From assembly GCA_036310185.1 (NCBI GenBank), contig JAXJSH010000079.1, forward strand, positions 1-37,404: DNA of 37,404 nt, written 5' to 3'. The notes under the pieces are model-generated. The model did no database searches and had not been told where the DNA came from. It saw only the letters and a program-made list of their open reading frames with translations. The DNA is from JALENY01 sp036310185. Lineage in GTDB: Bacteria > Bacillota > Clostridia > Lachnospirales > Lachnospiraceae. A program made the translations under genes and the position numbers. Shown here one piece after another: positions 1 to 8,490 of the stretch (position 1 is its first letter; every line of letters starts with the position of its first letter).

Positions 1-4
1 CCAG

Positions 5-50
5 GTCTCAGAGTACACGACTTGCAGGGAAGGTGCTCTGGGACTTTTTT
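5..50 (+). terminator. Rho-independent terminator of an upstream unit
   Basis: A stem of about 12 pairs with G-T wobbles joins GTCTCAGAGTAC (5-16) to GTGCTCTGGGAC (33-44), followed by a run of T. It most likely ends a transcript whose gene lies left of the window. Confidence 0.6.
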
Positions 51-87
51 CTTTCTGTAGTCTTATGACAGTATACAGAGCAATTCG

Positions 88-116
88 GTGACAGGCAAGT
101 AGATCATAAATATGCT
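88..116 (+). promoter_or_regulatory. Candidate promoter for the first riboswitch operon
   Basis: GTGACA at 88-93 (5 of 6 to the -35 consensus) and TATGCT at 111-116 (4 of 6 to the -10) are 17 bases apart. Transcription would start just ahead of the riboswitch body. This is by eye only. Confidence 0.4.
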
Positions 117-122
117 ATTTTA

Positions 123-280
123 AGTAATCAACAACATTATATGAAGATAATAGGGAAACCGGTGAAAAACCGGTACAGTCACCTCTACTGTGACGTGGAC
201 GAAGGAGCATATACCATTGGACGAAAGTCTGAGAAGGCAATCCGGAGAATGAAGCGAAGTCAGGAGACCTGCCTCTATTG
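123..280 (+). promoter_or_regulatory. Cobalamin riboswitch 1
   Basis: The conserved aptamer core is visible: GGGAAACCGGTG near 153-164, its ACCGGTACAGTCACC partner region, the CTACTGT segment, and the B12 box AGTCAGGAGACCTGCC at 258-273. The core is nearly identical to riboswitch 2 at 9801-9957. The closing P1 helix, obvious in riboswitch 2, is poorly formed here, so the 5' boundary is approximate. It precedes an intrinsic terminator and the cohesin/SLH/dockerin operon, so cobalamin binding should switch that operon off. Confidence 0.93.
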
Positions 281-378
281 CAGCACAAATTTTCAGGATG
301 AGGAAAAACTATATTTTTATATGATGATCGGAACAGATGAATCAGATAAATCAATTGAATAAGAAAAATACATTGAAG

Positions 379-407
379 TCCTTTGCTGAAAAGCAAGGGA
401 TTTTTTT
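379..407 (+). terminator. Riboswitch 1 expression-platform terminator
   Basis: TCCTTTGCT pairs with AGCAAGGGA around a GAAA loop, followed by seven T. It lies between the aptamer and the first gene, as expected for transcriptional control by ligand. The AATTGAATAA(G/A)AAAAATACAT segment before it is also present before the terminator of riboswitch 2, so the whole control cassette is shared. Confidence 0.85.
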
Positions 408-473
408 GTTTCAAAAGAGCAGATAGAAGAAAGATTAAAATATTATATTGAACAGAATAAAAGGTGGGAAAAA

Positions 474-1502
474 ATGAAAAAGAACAAATGGAAACAAATC
501 GTTTGCAGTCTGATGCTGGTCGTTCTGCTGATGCTGACCGGCAATGTACCAGTACATGCAGAAAACAACACCAGAATGGCATTGACTTTTGACCGTAAGA
601 ATTATGATGCCGGAAGTATTGTCACGGCACAGATTTATATTTATGATGCAGAGTTTAATGCAGCCGGATTTTCACTGAAGTACAACACGCAGCGTATGGT
701 TCCGGTGCTGGCAGACGGAACAGACTCCGACAATGCAAATCAGCTGATTACCATTCATAATCAATACGACGATGATGAGGGAACCGGCACATTTTCCGTA
801 TTGTCCCGTGACATAAACAAAGAAAGCGGAAATGTGGAAGTATTGCTGTACATAAATCCAAATGCAGGCAAAACTGCAACAGCAGACAGCAGTGGAATGC
901 GGATAGGCGAAATTGCGTTTCGAATGCTGGAATCAGGAACCCCGGACATAAAATTTGCTGTAAATGAAGACAGCGTGGATTTTTATTCAGTACCATGTCT
1001 GATCTTAAACGAAGGTGCCCAAATGGAAACTGCATATGCCCATGTTCAGGTGGGAGAAGAAACCATTCAAAATGTGGATATCAGCAAAGAAGTGATCGAT
1101 CAAAAAGACACAGAACTGGAAAACCAGAAAAAAGCGGAGGAATCTGATCATACAGGAAATTCCGCTACAAAGAATGAAAATAAAAATGCCGCGGATGGCA
1201 GTTCGGATGAAACACAGGACAGCAATAAAAAGACCGCTGAAAACAATACGGAAGAAAAAAGCAACGTGGAAGAAAATGGGCAGTCCTATGAAACATGGGA
1301 AACCGGGGACAATGCAAAAAATGAAAAAACGGACGAATCCCGGAAAACATCTTCCGTCAAAGATAATGACAGCCAGTCCGGTCAGCAAAGTACGGTCTAT
1401 ATGGTCGCTATCGTGCTTGTGATACTGATTGCAGCTGGTTTTGTGATTATATTTTTAAAAAAGAGAAACAAGGAGGAGAAAAATGAGAAAACGAGCAAGT
1501 AA
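474..1502 (+). CDS. Membrane-anchored cohesin-domain surface protein
   Basis: This 342-residue protein begins with a signal peptide (about 1-29) and continues with one cohesin-like beta-sandwich (about 33-195). The domain shows the family pattern of a YDAGSIVTAQIYI strand and an AGFSLKYNT segment. Next comes a charged Lys/Glu/Asn/Ser-rich spacer (about 205-305). A single C-terminal membrane helix (about 309-330) ends in a Lys/Arg/Glu tail. No LPXTG motif is seen, so anchoring should be in the membrane rather than by sortase. Cohesins bind dockerins, and the third gene of this operon ends in a dockerin, so this protein could act as a docking post. The ATG follows an AGGTGG ribosome site and is the first gene after the riboswitch terminator. 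It overlaps the next gene by 20 bases, which suggests translational coupling. The cohesin call rests on pattern recognition; the ligand is unknown. Confidence 0.82.
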   Translation: MKKNKWKQIVCSLMLVVLLMLTGNVPVHAENNTRMALTFDRKNYDAGSIVTAQIYIYDAEFNAAGFSLKYNTQRMVPVLADGTDSDNANQLITIHNQYDDDEGTGTFSVLSRDINKESGNVEVLLYINPNAGKTATADSSGMRIGEIAFRMLESGTPDIKFAVNEDSVDFYSVPCLILNEGAQMETAYAHVQVGEETIQNVDISKEVIDQKDTELENQKKAEESDHTGNSATKNENKNAADGSSDETQDSNKKTAENNTEEKSNVEENGQSYETWETGDNAKNEKTDESRKTSSVKDNDSQSGQQSTVYMVAIVLVILIAAGFVIIFLKKRNKEEKNEKTSK

Positions 1503-2850
1503 AGGAATTGTATGGTTATTGGCGCTGACCATGCTGCTGGCGATGGCCGTTCGTACGCCAGTGGAAGTCAGCGCTGCACAGGCTCCGTCTATGGAAGTGC
1601 AGTTTGAAAAAGACTGGTACCATGCAGGCGAGGTAATTACTGCAAAAGTCTATATCAAAAATGCCACATTCAATGCGGCTGGATTTTCTTTGAAATATGA
1701 TACCGATGTTATGACTGTCGTCGCAGAAGACGGTACAGAGGGTGACAAACCGGGACTGATCCGAATCGAAAACAAGTATGATGAAAATGAGGATACCGGT
1801 TATTTTGTACCGCTCAGCAGAACCGTGAATTCATCGGCCGGAACCTTAAAAGCACTCTTTTATGTGAAGGAAAAAGTGGGCGGCAACACGGTAACAGCGG
1901 GAGATGAAGGCATTCTTACTGTTTCCATATCTTTTAAAATGAAAATAGATGCAAAACCGGAACTTGAATTTGCGACCATTTCCGGAGATGCAGATTTCAA
2001 AACAGAGACATTTCGCATTTTAAACGCAGGTATTCAGGACGAGAGTGCCACCGCTTCTGTTGTATATCTGGAAGAGGGTGTTGAATTGACGTCGGCAAAA
2101 GAGGCAGCAAAGGCAGAAATCGCTGATTATAAGAATCCGGCAGATTATGATTCTGAACATCAGGAAGAGCTTGCTGCAGCAATCGAGGCGGGAAATGCGG
2201 CAATTGATGCGGCAGCTACGGTAGAAGAAGTAAATGCGGCGGTTGCTGATGCAAAAGCGGTTATGGATGCAATTGAGACAAGTGAAAATCCTTTTGTTCT
2301 TCCGTATACCGATGTACTGGAAACAGACTGGTATTATCCGTATGTAAAAGATGTCTATCTGAAAGAACTGATGACCGGTCTTGACTATACTACTTTTGGT
2401 CCTGTTCAGAATCTGTCAAGAGCTCAGTTTGCAGTCATTCTGTACCGTATGGAAGGTTCTCCGGAAACATCCTATGAAGCCCGCTATCCGGATGTGCCAG
2501 AGGGAACATGGTACACAAATGCAGTTATCTGGGCAAGCGAGAACGGTATTATCACCGGTTATACACACAACGGATATTTTGGACCGGCAGATGATATCAC
2601 GCGGGAACAGATGGCAACTATGCTGTACCGCTATGCAAAATACAAAGAATACGATATCAATACACTTGCTGATTTGAGCAGTTATCCGGATCATGAGCTG
2701 GTCAGCGAATTTGCTCAGAATGGTATGTGCTGGTGCGTGGAGAATGGAATTATCCGTGGTGATGGAATAACAGGAAAACTGATGCCGCAGGGCAAAACAG
2801 TTCGTGCGGTCTGCGCAACCATGATCAGCCGTTTTACAGATGCATTTTAA
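1483..2850 (+). CDS. SLH-anchored cohesin-domain surface protein
   Basis: This 455-residue secreted protein has a signal peptide (about 1-32) and a cohesin domain (about 35-200) closely related to that of the preceding gene; both share NAAGFSLKY. An alanine-rich helical FIVAR-type segment follows (about 203-265). Three S-layer homology repeats (about 272-455) carry YPYVKDVYLKELMTG, YPDVPEGTWYTNAVIWA and YPDHELVSEFAQNGMCW. SLH repeats bind secondary cell-wall polymers, so this protein should display a cohesin on the wall. The start lies inside the end of the upstream gene behind a strong AGGAGG. The SLH block is a close paralogue of the end of the 1623-residue protein at 23174-28045, linking the two riboswitch operons. 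SLH assignment is firm and cohesin assignment good; a dockerin partner is inferred. Confidence 0.88.
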   Translation: MRKRASKGIVWLLALTMLLAMAVRTPVEVSAAQAPSMEVQFEKDWYHAGEVITAKVYIKNATFNAAGFSLKYDTDVMTVVAEDGTEGDKPGLIRIENKYDENEDTGYFVPLSRTVNSSAGTLKALFYVKEKVGGNTVTAGDEGILTVSISFKMKIDAKPELEFATISGDADFKTETFRILNAGIQDESATASVVYLEEGVELTSAKEAAKAEIADYKNPADYDSEHQEELAAAIEAGNAAIDAAATVEEVNAAVADAKAVMDAIETSENPFVLPYTDVLETDWYYPYVKDVYLKELMTGLDYTTFGPVQNLSRAQFAVILYRMEGSPETSYEARYPDVPEGTWYTNAVIWASENGIITGYTHNGYFGPADDITREQMATMLYRYAKYKEYDINTLADLSSYPDHELVSEFAQNGMCWCVENGIIRGDGITGKLMPQGKTVRAVCATMISRFTDAF

Positions 2851-2867
2851 AATAAGGGGGCATTACT

Positions 2868-4244
2868 TTGAACAGTAAAAGAGAAAAAATGAAAAAGAAA
2901 TTTCTGTCATTGTTTCTTTCTATTGTAATGGTACTGGGAATGATTGTGCCGGTATCAGCTGATACGGTAGAATCAACGGATGCAGATGCAAAAATCGAGA
3001 CACAGGTTTCTGAGGATGCAATTACAGAAGAGACTGTCACAGAAAAAACAGCTGCGGCATTCACCGATGTAACTGGTGAGGGAAATACTTCCACAGAAGC
3101 AGAAAATGGTTCATCCGGTGATGAAACTCAAGGAAACGAAGAACTGACCGGTACGGTATATATTTCTGTCAGTGATGATGCGGACTATGTACTCAGCGAC
3201 GGAACAAAATCCGATGTACGCATGGCTTACATTCCGGTAGATCTGACTGATCTGAGTGAAATTGATCTTGATGATTATGAACTTGGAGATTTTAAATACG
3301 ATAAAGACGATGACGGCGAGTATGAAATCACAATGCTTCATCTGTTTTTATATACACTGGATCAGTATTATTCAGGCGGCGCGGAATCAGCAGAATTCAG
3401 CGGAACCCCTGGTTCTATGCTTACTAACAGCATCTGGGGGCATGATATGAATCTGACCTATTACAAAAATGGTGCATATCCGTTGGAAAAAGAGGGCTGG
3501 GGCGCAACTGCCGACAGAATTGTTCTGGAAGACGGTGACTTTGTTGATCTGTCCATGTACAGTGACTGGAGTTTTTATTCCGACACAAATGCAGGCTATC
3601 ATTATTTCAGAAATGAATCCGATGAAATTACACATGAATTTACAGCAACAGCCGGGGAAGAAATGACCGTAGAATGTGTTCGCTCTTCTCTGGATGTGGC
3701 AGACGGCTATGCTACAAGCTATGTGGCAGCCGAAAATAAAACCGTTTATTATGCACAGGAATTTTATTCACAGGATGCCCAGAGTGCAGTGACAGACGAA
3801 AACGGCGACGCAAAAATCACATTCCCGTCTTCCGGTACATGGTACATCTGGACAAAGGGTGAAACAGGCGCTGAAACAGATGCGGTTGTTTCTTCTCCGG
3901 CATACGCAGAAGTGACGGTAGAAGAACCGGAAATTACAACACCCTCACTTGGAAAACTGGAAGTATACAGCAACGGCGGCGGATGGTCAAAAGTTGGTGA
4001 TCCATTTGAAATGACACCGGCATTTAATCCTGGAACTTACGAAGAATATAATGTGACAATTCCGGATTATCTTTCAAGTGTTTATGTGGATGCAAAGGTG
4101 GCAGATGGTTTCACCGGCTATTCTCTGATGTACACAAATCAGTGGGATACTCAAACAGCTGTTATTCCGTACCGGTTTCCAAAGGCTACATTGAGGTCTA
4201 TCTTCAGGACAGCAGTTGGAATAAAATTGCAACTTATAAAGTAA
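2868..4244 (+). CDS. N-terminal part of a frameshifted DUF4430-like/dockerin surface protein
   Basis: This reading frame gives 458 residues: a signal peptide (about 1-32), an acidic Thr/Glu-rich linker, then a domain (about 95-280) with GSMLTNSIWGHDMNLTYYKN and GWGATADRIVLEDGDFVDL. These segments resemble the DUF4430 pattern of a WGxxxxYxxNG strand followed by a xxDGDxV strand, the fold of the transcobalamin beta domain. An Ig- or cadherin-like segment begins near 350. The last 25 or so residues (after about 4169) do not fit. The expected continuation lies in another frame, beginning PVSKGYIEVYLQ, inside the next ORF. Together the two ORFs would encode about 1,550 residues. The start is a TTG behind AAGGGGG; an ATG at 2889 is the alternative but has a poorer ribosome site. 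The DUF4430 assignment here is tentative. Confidence 0.75.
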   Translation: MNSKREKMKKKFLSLFLSIVMVLGMIVPVSADTVESTDADAKIETQVSEDAITEETVTEKTAAAFTDVTGEGNTSTEAENGSSGDETQGNEELTGTVYISVSDDADYVLSDGTKSDVRMAYIPVDLTDLSEIDLDDYELGDFKYDKDDDGEYEITMLHLFLYTLDQYYSGGAESAEFSGTPGSMLTNSIWGHDMNLTYYKNGAYPLEKEGWGATADRIVLEDGDFVDLSMYSDWSFYSDTNAGYHYFRNESDEITHEFTATAGEEMTVECVRSSLDVADGYATSYVAAENKTVYYAQEFYSQDAQSAVTDENGDAKITFPSSGTWYIWTKGETGAETDAVVSSPAYAEVTVEEPEITTPSLGKLEVYSNGGGWSKVGDPFEMTPAFNPGTYEEYNVTIPDYLSSVYVDAKVADGFTGYSLMYTNQWDTQTAVIPYRFPKATLRSIFRTAVGIKLQLIK

Positions 4245-7200
4245 ATATCAGCAAATTTGCAACATTAAAAGGTCTGGAAGCAGACGGTATCATGGAACCG
4301 GATTTTGACCGTGATACAAAAACTTACACAGCAATGGTAGACAGTACAGCAGAATCCGTTTCAATCACAGCAACACCGTACAATTCTGCCTACACCGTAA
4401 CTATTGGCGGTCAGACCGCCACAGACGGAAAAGTGGATCTTACATACAACTGGAATGATGAAGGCAAAATGGACGTGCCGATTGTTGTAAGCGGCGAAGG
4501 CATTGCTGAAAACACATATACACTGACACTTGAAAAAGCATCGGCAGATGATGTACCTACATTCAATACACAGCCGGAAGCGGCTGATTATGTCATGACG
4601 GATTCACCATCTCCGTTAACTGTATGGGCAACTGCCAACGGTACAGTCAGCTATCAGTGGTATTACAGCGAAACAGACAGTACCGAAGACGGGGTTGCTG
4701 TTGAGGGAGCAACAACAGACAGCTATACACCGCCCGCAGACACAGATTATATCAGATATTATTACTGTGTTGCAGAAAACACAAAAGAAGATGGTACCAC
4801 TTATACAGCAACCTCTGATCTTGTCCGTATCCGGATGGATAAAGACCCGAAACCGGTGGTTACACTGAAAACGACCGGAGGTGAACTGCCGACCGATGAT
4901 GGTTTTCCATATGAAGAAACCGTTGGCTATTCCTATGACATAGGTGATACCGAAAATGTAGTGCCTTTGGAAGTAGAATATTCATCCGCAGTAGAAGGCG
5001 GTGAGTGGAGCTTACAGTGGAAAGTAAAATGCAATTACAGGGGAAGTACCATCAGTGGTGCAACAGAAGCAGCCTATACACCGGATGTAACAACACCTCA
5101 GCAGGCTTATTATTATAAAAACAGCATAACCCAGATGTCCTATTACTACTGTACCGTAAGTTACACCTACAACGGACGTACTTACAGTACAGATTCAGAT
5201 TCCGTATATGTATATGTACGCGCAGATGAAGGGATGGCGGCAACAGTAGAAGCGTACAATTCCCCGGAATCAATTACAACCATTTGCGGCACAGAACCAG
5301 GCGGCATTTCCATCGTAGGCAGAACAAACTATGGTTATATGGAACAGCAGCTGTTTGTAAACACGGAAAACAGTACAGAAGGCGGCACACCGGTAACAGA
5401 AAAGAAATCTCTGAGCAGTGGTACGGTCACTTCTGCAACGCTTCCTACCTCTGATACACCGCAGACCTTATACTACTATTTTGCAGTTACAAATCATTAT
5501 CAGAAATATGATACCATTACATATTCTCCGATCGTTCCTGTAACATTCTATGATTGTGAAGATTATATCAGAGATGAATTAGGTTATGAAACACTCTGGA
5601 ATGGTTCCGGTACAGAAGAAGATCCGTGGATGATTACTTCACAGGCAGACCTGACTATGCTTTCTGAAATCGTTGCACAGGGTGTAACCTTTGGCAACTG
5701 CTGTTTTGAAATGGCAAATGATATCACACTGGATGAAAACTGGGTATCCATCGGTGCCGGTTCAACAAGCGGAAACGGTAAAAATCTGAAGCCATTTTCC
5801 GGCATATTTAATGGTGCCGGTCACACATTGACCTATGCATATGGCATCGATCAGCCGCTGTTCCAGTTCGTCCGTGATGCACGCGTGGAAAATCTGAATA
5901 TTTACAGTGAATACATTGCAAACTATGGTCTTGTCAGCGGCTATTGTGTAGACTATGGCACAGACGGCAATTACAGCACGGGCTGTCCGGAAGTGATCGA
6001 AATTGATAATGTGACCATTAAGAGCGGCACAACCATTTTGAAATCCGGTTTGATCGGCGGTTATGCATCCGGTCTGAATATTATCCGTATTACAAATTGT
6101 ACAGCGGAGCAGGGTGTTGTTGTAGGTTATGACAAATCTGCCGATGCCTCTGCTGAATATGCAAATATTGCATCTTTTGCAGGTCAGTTCAATGGTTATA
6201 TTGATAACTGTACAAGTTATGCTGCTGTTTACGGAACAAATTATATCGGCGGTATCATGGCAGGAAAAGGCCAGTCCATGGGACCGTGTGTGATCACAAA
6301 CTGCCATTTTGGCGGTGAGATTATTGCAAGCGGTAATAACGTAGGCGGTATTGCAGGCGGCGGTTATTATTCCTCCTCTGCACCGAATACACCTTGCGTA
6401 ACCATCCAGAATTGTACATCGGATGGCACGATTACCGGCGGAAGCAATGTTGGCGGTATTTTCGGCGGTGAGCCGGTATGTACACAGTGCTGGGCAAATG
6501 GCATCGGTTATATCCAGGACAATACATTTACAGGTACTGTTTCCGGCACGGCGGAAGATGCTGTTGTGGGCGGTGTAATTGGTTTCATGAAATCGCTGGA
6601 TCGCTACAACATTATTGAAAATAATTACTGGTCAATCGGATGCGGCGCGGAAAGTGGTATTGGATCTATTGGCGCGATCGATTACACAACCGACCAGTAC
6701 GGACGCGACGGAGAATTTGTTGTTGATGAAGCATGTATTCCGGTTGGTTCCAAAGTAAACGTGGTATTTGAAAAGGATTACTACGAATCCGGTGATACCG
6801 TTACAATGAAAGTCATTCTTGCGGATGCTTCCGATGTCAACGCTATGGGATACAGCATAAAATATGATGCATCTGCCATGACATACATTTCTGCAGAAAC
6901 AGAAAACGGATTTGTAAGTCAGAAAGCAGAAGCCGATAAAAATGAGGGAACTCTGAAACGTGTATTTTATCTTCCGGAAGGGGAAGTTGTTTCTCCGGAT
7001 GAAGAAGGTATTGTTGTAGATACGGTAACATTTATTATGACAGCAGCCGGAACACCGTCTGTTGAGTTTGCAGCCGCAGAAGGCGACGTTGATTTTGAGG
7101 ATACCAGTATTTGCGTTATGTCCAGGGGAATTAACCTCAATGCATTTACAGGTGTTGCATATGAAATTTCTGTTCTTGCAGCAAAAGAAGCGGCAGCAGC

Positions 7201-7525
7201 AGTAGATGCGCTGATTGATGCAATCGGCACAGTAACAAGAGAAAGCGGCGATGCAATCGCAGCAGCACGAGATGCTTACGAAGCATTGGATCATCTTGCA
7301 AAAGGATATGTAACAAAACTGGATGTTTTGGAACAGGCGGAAGCTCTGTTTGATCTGTGGCCAAAAGGTGATGTAAACTGGGACGGAAAAATCAATCTGT
7401 TTGACATGTCACTGATGCTGGACGCATACAACACAGAAGATGCCGCATGTGATATTACAAAAGATGGTGTCGTAAACTTAATTGACTACTCCATCCTTCT
7501 TGCAAATTACGGTGCAGCCGTTTGA
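4142..7525 (+). CDS. C-terminal part of the same protein: Ig-like repeats, beta-helix, cohesin, dockerin
   Basis: The frame continues the preceding ORF; its formal GTG start is probably not a real start. The order is: end of a cadherin-like beta-sandwich (about 10-135); Ig-like repeats with YQWYYSETDS and YYYCVAENT patterns (about 140-475); a Gly/Asn/Cys-rich GLUG-type right-handed beta-helix (about 485-855); a cohesin domain (about 870-1000, FEKDYYESGDTVTMKVIL); an Ala-rich helical linker; and a type I dockerin (about 1075-1127). The dockerin has two F-hand loops, DVNWDGKIN and DITKDGVVN. A protein with both a cohesin and a dockerin can act as a scaffold adaptor: its dockerin could attach to the cohesins of genes 1 and 2, and its cohesin could recruit further dockerin proteins. 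It is the last gene of the first riboswitch operon. Domain order is well supported; binding partners are inferred. Confidence 0.82.
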   Translation: MGYSNSCYSVPVSKGYIEVYLQDSSWNKIATYKVNISKFATLKGLEADGIMEPDFDRDTKTYTAMVDSTAESVSITATPYNSAYTVTIGGQTATDGKVDLTYNWNDEGKMDVPIVVSGEGIAENTYTLTLEKASADDVPTFNTQPEAADYVMTDSPSPLTVWATANGTVSYQWYYSETDSTEDGVAVEGATTDSYTPPADTDYIRYYYCVAENTKEDGTTYTATSDLVRIRMDKDPKPVVTLKTTGGELPTDDGFPYEETVGYSYDIGDTENVVPLEVEYSSAVEGGEWSLQWKVKCNYRGSTISGATEAAYTPDVTTPQQAYYYKNSITQMSYYYCTVSYTYNGRTYSTDSDSVYVYVRADEGMAATVEAYNSPESITTICGTEPGGISIVGRTNYGYMEQQLFVNTENSTEGGTPVTEKKSLSSGTVTSATLPTSDTPQTLYYYFAVTNHYQKYDTITYSPIVPVTFYDCEDYIRDELGYETLWNGSGTEEDPWMITSQADLTMLSEIVAQGVTFGNCCFEMANDITLDENWVSIGAGSTSGNGKNLKPFSGIFNGAGHTLTYAYGIDQPLFQFVRDARVENLNIYSEYIANYGLVSGYCVDYGTDGNYSTGCPEVIEIDNVTIKSGTTILKSGLIGGYASGLNIIRITNCTAEQGVVVGYDKSADASAEYANIASFAGQFNGYIDNCTSYAAVYGTNYIGGIMAGKGQSMGPCVITNCHFGGEIIASGNNVGGIAGGGYYSSSAPNTPCVTIQNCTSDGTITGGSNVGGIFGGEPVCTQCWANGIGYIQDNTFTGTVSGTAEDAVVGGVIGFMKSLDRYNIIENNYWSIGCGAESGIGSIGAIDYTTDQYGRDGEFVVDEACIPVGSKVNVVFEKDYYESGDTVTMKVILADASDVNAMGYSIKYDASAMTYISAETENGFVSQKAEADKNEGTLKRVFYLPEGEVVSPDEEGIVVDTVTFIMTAAGTPSVEFAAAEGDVDFEDTSICVMSRGINLNAFTGVAYEISVLAAKEAAAAVDALIDAIGTVTRESGDAIAAARDAYEALDHLAKGYVTKLDVLEQAEALFDLWPKGDVNWDGKINLFDMSLMLDAYNTEDAACDITKDGVVNLIDYSILLANYGAAV

Positions 7526-7592
7526 AGCAGACAGATGATAGATCAAAAATTATCCGGCATCATAATGTAAAAATTTTATGATATCAGGGCGG

Positions 7593-7683
7593 ATTTCGAA
7601 TGTTTTTCGAATTACGAGAGCATAAAATGCGGAGTAATCCGTAAAGGGGTCAAAAGGTATTTTGACCCCAACATCATTTTATA
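7593..7683 (+). repeat. Structured intergenic repeat, copy A
   Basis: A segment of about 91 bases recurs in inverted orientation at 31786-31880 with only a few differences. It contains an inner hairpin (ATTAC...GCAT AAA ATGC...GTAAT) and a perfect palindrome, GGGGTCAAAA GGTA TTTTGACCCC (7646-7669), that may help end the upstream transcript. The flanks of the palindrome match in one orientation, but its four-base loop reads in the opposite orientation between the two copies. It looks like a dispersed REP- or MITE-like element. Confidence 0.8.
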
Positions 7684-7697
7684 AGAAAAATAAAAAC

Positions 7698-7732
7698 GGG
7701 ATGCTCACAATCGGGGGCATCCCATTTCTTTT
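7698..7732 (+). terminator. Rho-independent terminator after the dockerin operon
   Basis: GGGATGC (7698-7704) pairs with GCATCCC (7717-7723), followed by ATTTCTTTT. It lies directly after repeat copy A and before the promoter of riboswitch 2's neighbour unit, closing the first operon. Confidence 0.7.
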
Positions 7733-7840
7733 AACGTTTCCCAATCCAGCATTCTGGTACAGAATACGGGTGTACTTTTTTATGAACCAATCGTAATTAA
7801 TTTCTTCTACAATAGTTTTTCTATAATCATGCAAAATGGA

Positions 7841-7869
7841 TTGACAAAATAATATCAATCTGCTATTTT
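7841..7869 (+). promoter_or_regulatory. Promoter of the 7.9 kb riboswitch
   Basis: A perfect TTGACA at 7841-7846 and TATTTT at 7864-7869 are separated by 17 bases. The start would fall near 7876, immediately before the riboswitch. Confidence 0.7.
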
Positions 7870-7884
7870 TATAGTGTGTAATTG

Positions 7885-8070
7885 AATATTGCAGTATCAG
7901 GTGCAGAACACACTGCCATAGTTCTGAAGAGGGAATCAGGTGAGAATCCTGAGCGAACTGGTCACTGTATTCAGGGAGCGAACTTCAATTTAACCATTGC
8001 ATGGCCCAAAATATGCGAGAAGGTGAAGCGAGCGATGATCTGTAAGTCAGGAAACCTGCCTGGTGCATGA
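7885..8070 (+). promoter_or_regulatory. Cobalamin riboswitch 3
   Basis: The aptamer core is seen as GAAGAGGGAATCAGGTG (7926 onward), GAATCCTGAGCG, GGTCACTGT, and the B12 box AAGTCAGGAAACCTGCC at 8044-8060. It belongs to a different sub-type from riboswitches 1 and 2, but matches the minus-strand riboswitch at 9352-9525 closely. The nearest downstream gene is the small membrane protein at 8491-8763, more than 400 bases from the B12 box. Confidence 0.93.
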
Positions 8071-8105
8071 GATGTGCTCCAGATACAGCGCAAACATCCG
8101 ACAAG

Positions 8106-8146
8106 ATCATAAGGTATTGCGGGAGATACCTTTATGGTTTGTTTTT
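8106..8146 (+). terminator. Riboswitch 3 expression-platform terminator
   Basis: CATAAGGTAT pairs with ATACCTTTATG (one bulge) and is followed by GGTTTGTTTTT. It sits about 45 bases after the B12 box, so ligand binding would be expected to end transcription here. Confidence 0.65.
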
Positions 8147-8480
8147 CATGTGTCTGCAAATGGGTCGCAGCCACTATTTTTTATGCAAAATACTCCTTAG
8201 TTTTGTAGAATAAATTGGGGGATGGTCTCTTAGCAAGAAAAATGCACAATGTTACCTCCGCTATCCTGAGGGCTGGAATTTTTGACCAGGATTTCAGATC
8301 AGCAGGATATCCCCCCGGCAGCCCTTGCCAGCTGCCGGGAACTCTTTTATAAAAAGGAATGCTGCTGGGCAACATACAAAAATGATATAAACACAATATC
8401 AACTATATATTTTACATATATTATTTCCTGTATTATATTGTTAGAGATATCGGATATCAGACAGAATATGAAGATTGACA
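8147..8480 (+). other. Gene-free stretch with one strong hairpin
   Basis: No convincing gene is present between the riboswitch terminator and the next ribosome site. One perfect nine-pair GC-rich hairpin, CCCGGCAGC (8314-8322) with GCTGCCGGG (8331-8339), is followed by AACTCTTTTA and could attenuate read-through. A 36-codon frame starting at 8251 lacks a ribosome site. The rest shows no structure I recognise. Confidence 0.5.
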
Positions 8481-8490
8481 GGAGGATAAT

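Noticed and set aside
474..1502. Sortase-anchored LPXTG protein
   Set aside because: The C-terminal hydrophobic segment and basic tail are present but no LPXTG-type motif precedes them.
4142..4244. Programmed -1 ribosomal frameshift between the two halves of the dockerin protein
   Set aside because: No canonical slippery heptamer in frame within the overlap and no clear stimulatory structure; mutation or sequence error is simpler.
7882..8070. Open frame of 62 codons on the plus strand
   Set aside because: It coincides with the cobalamin riboswitch aptamer and has no ribosome site.
8251..8361. Possible 36-codon leader peptide between riboswitch 3 and the small membrane protein
   Set aside because: No ribosome site at a usable distance and the frame runs through a strong GC-rich hairpin.
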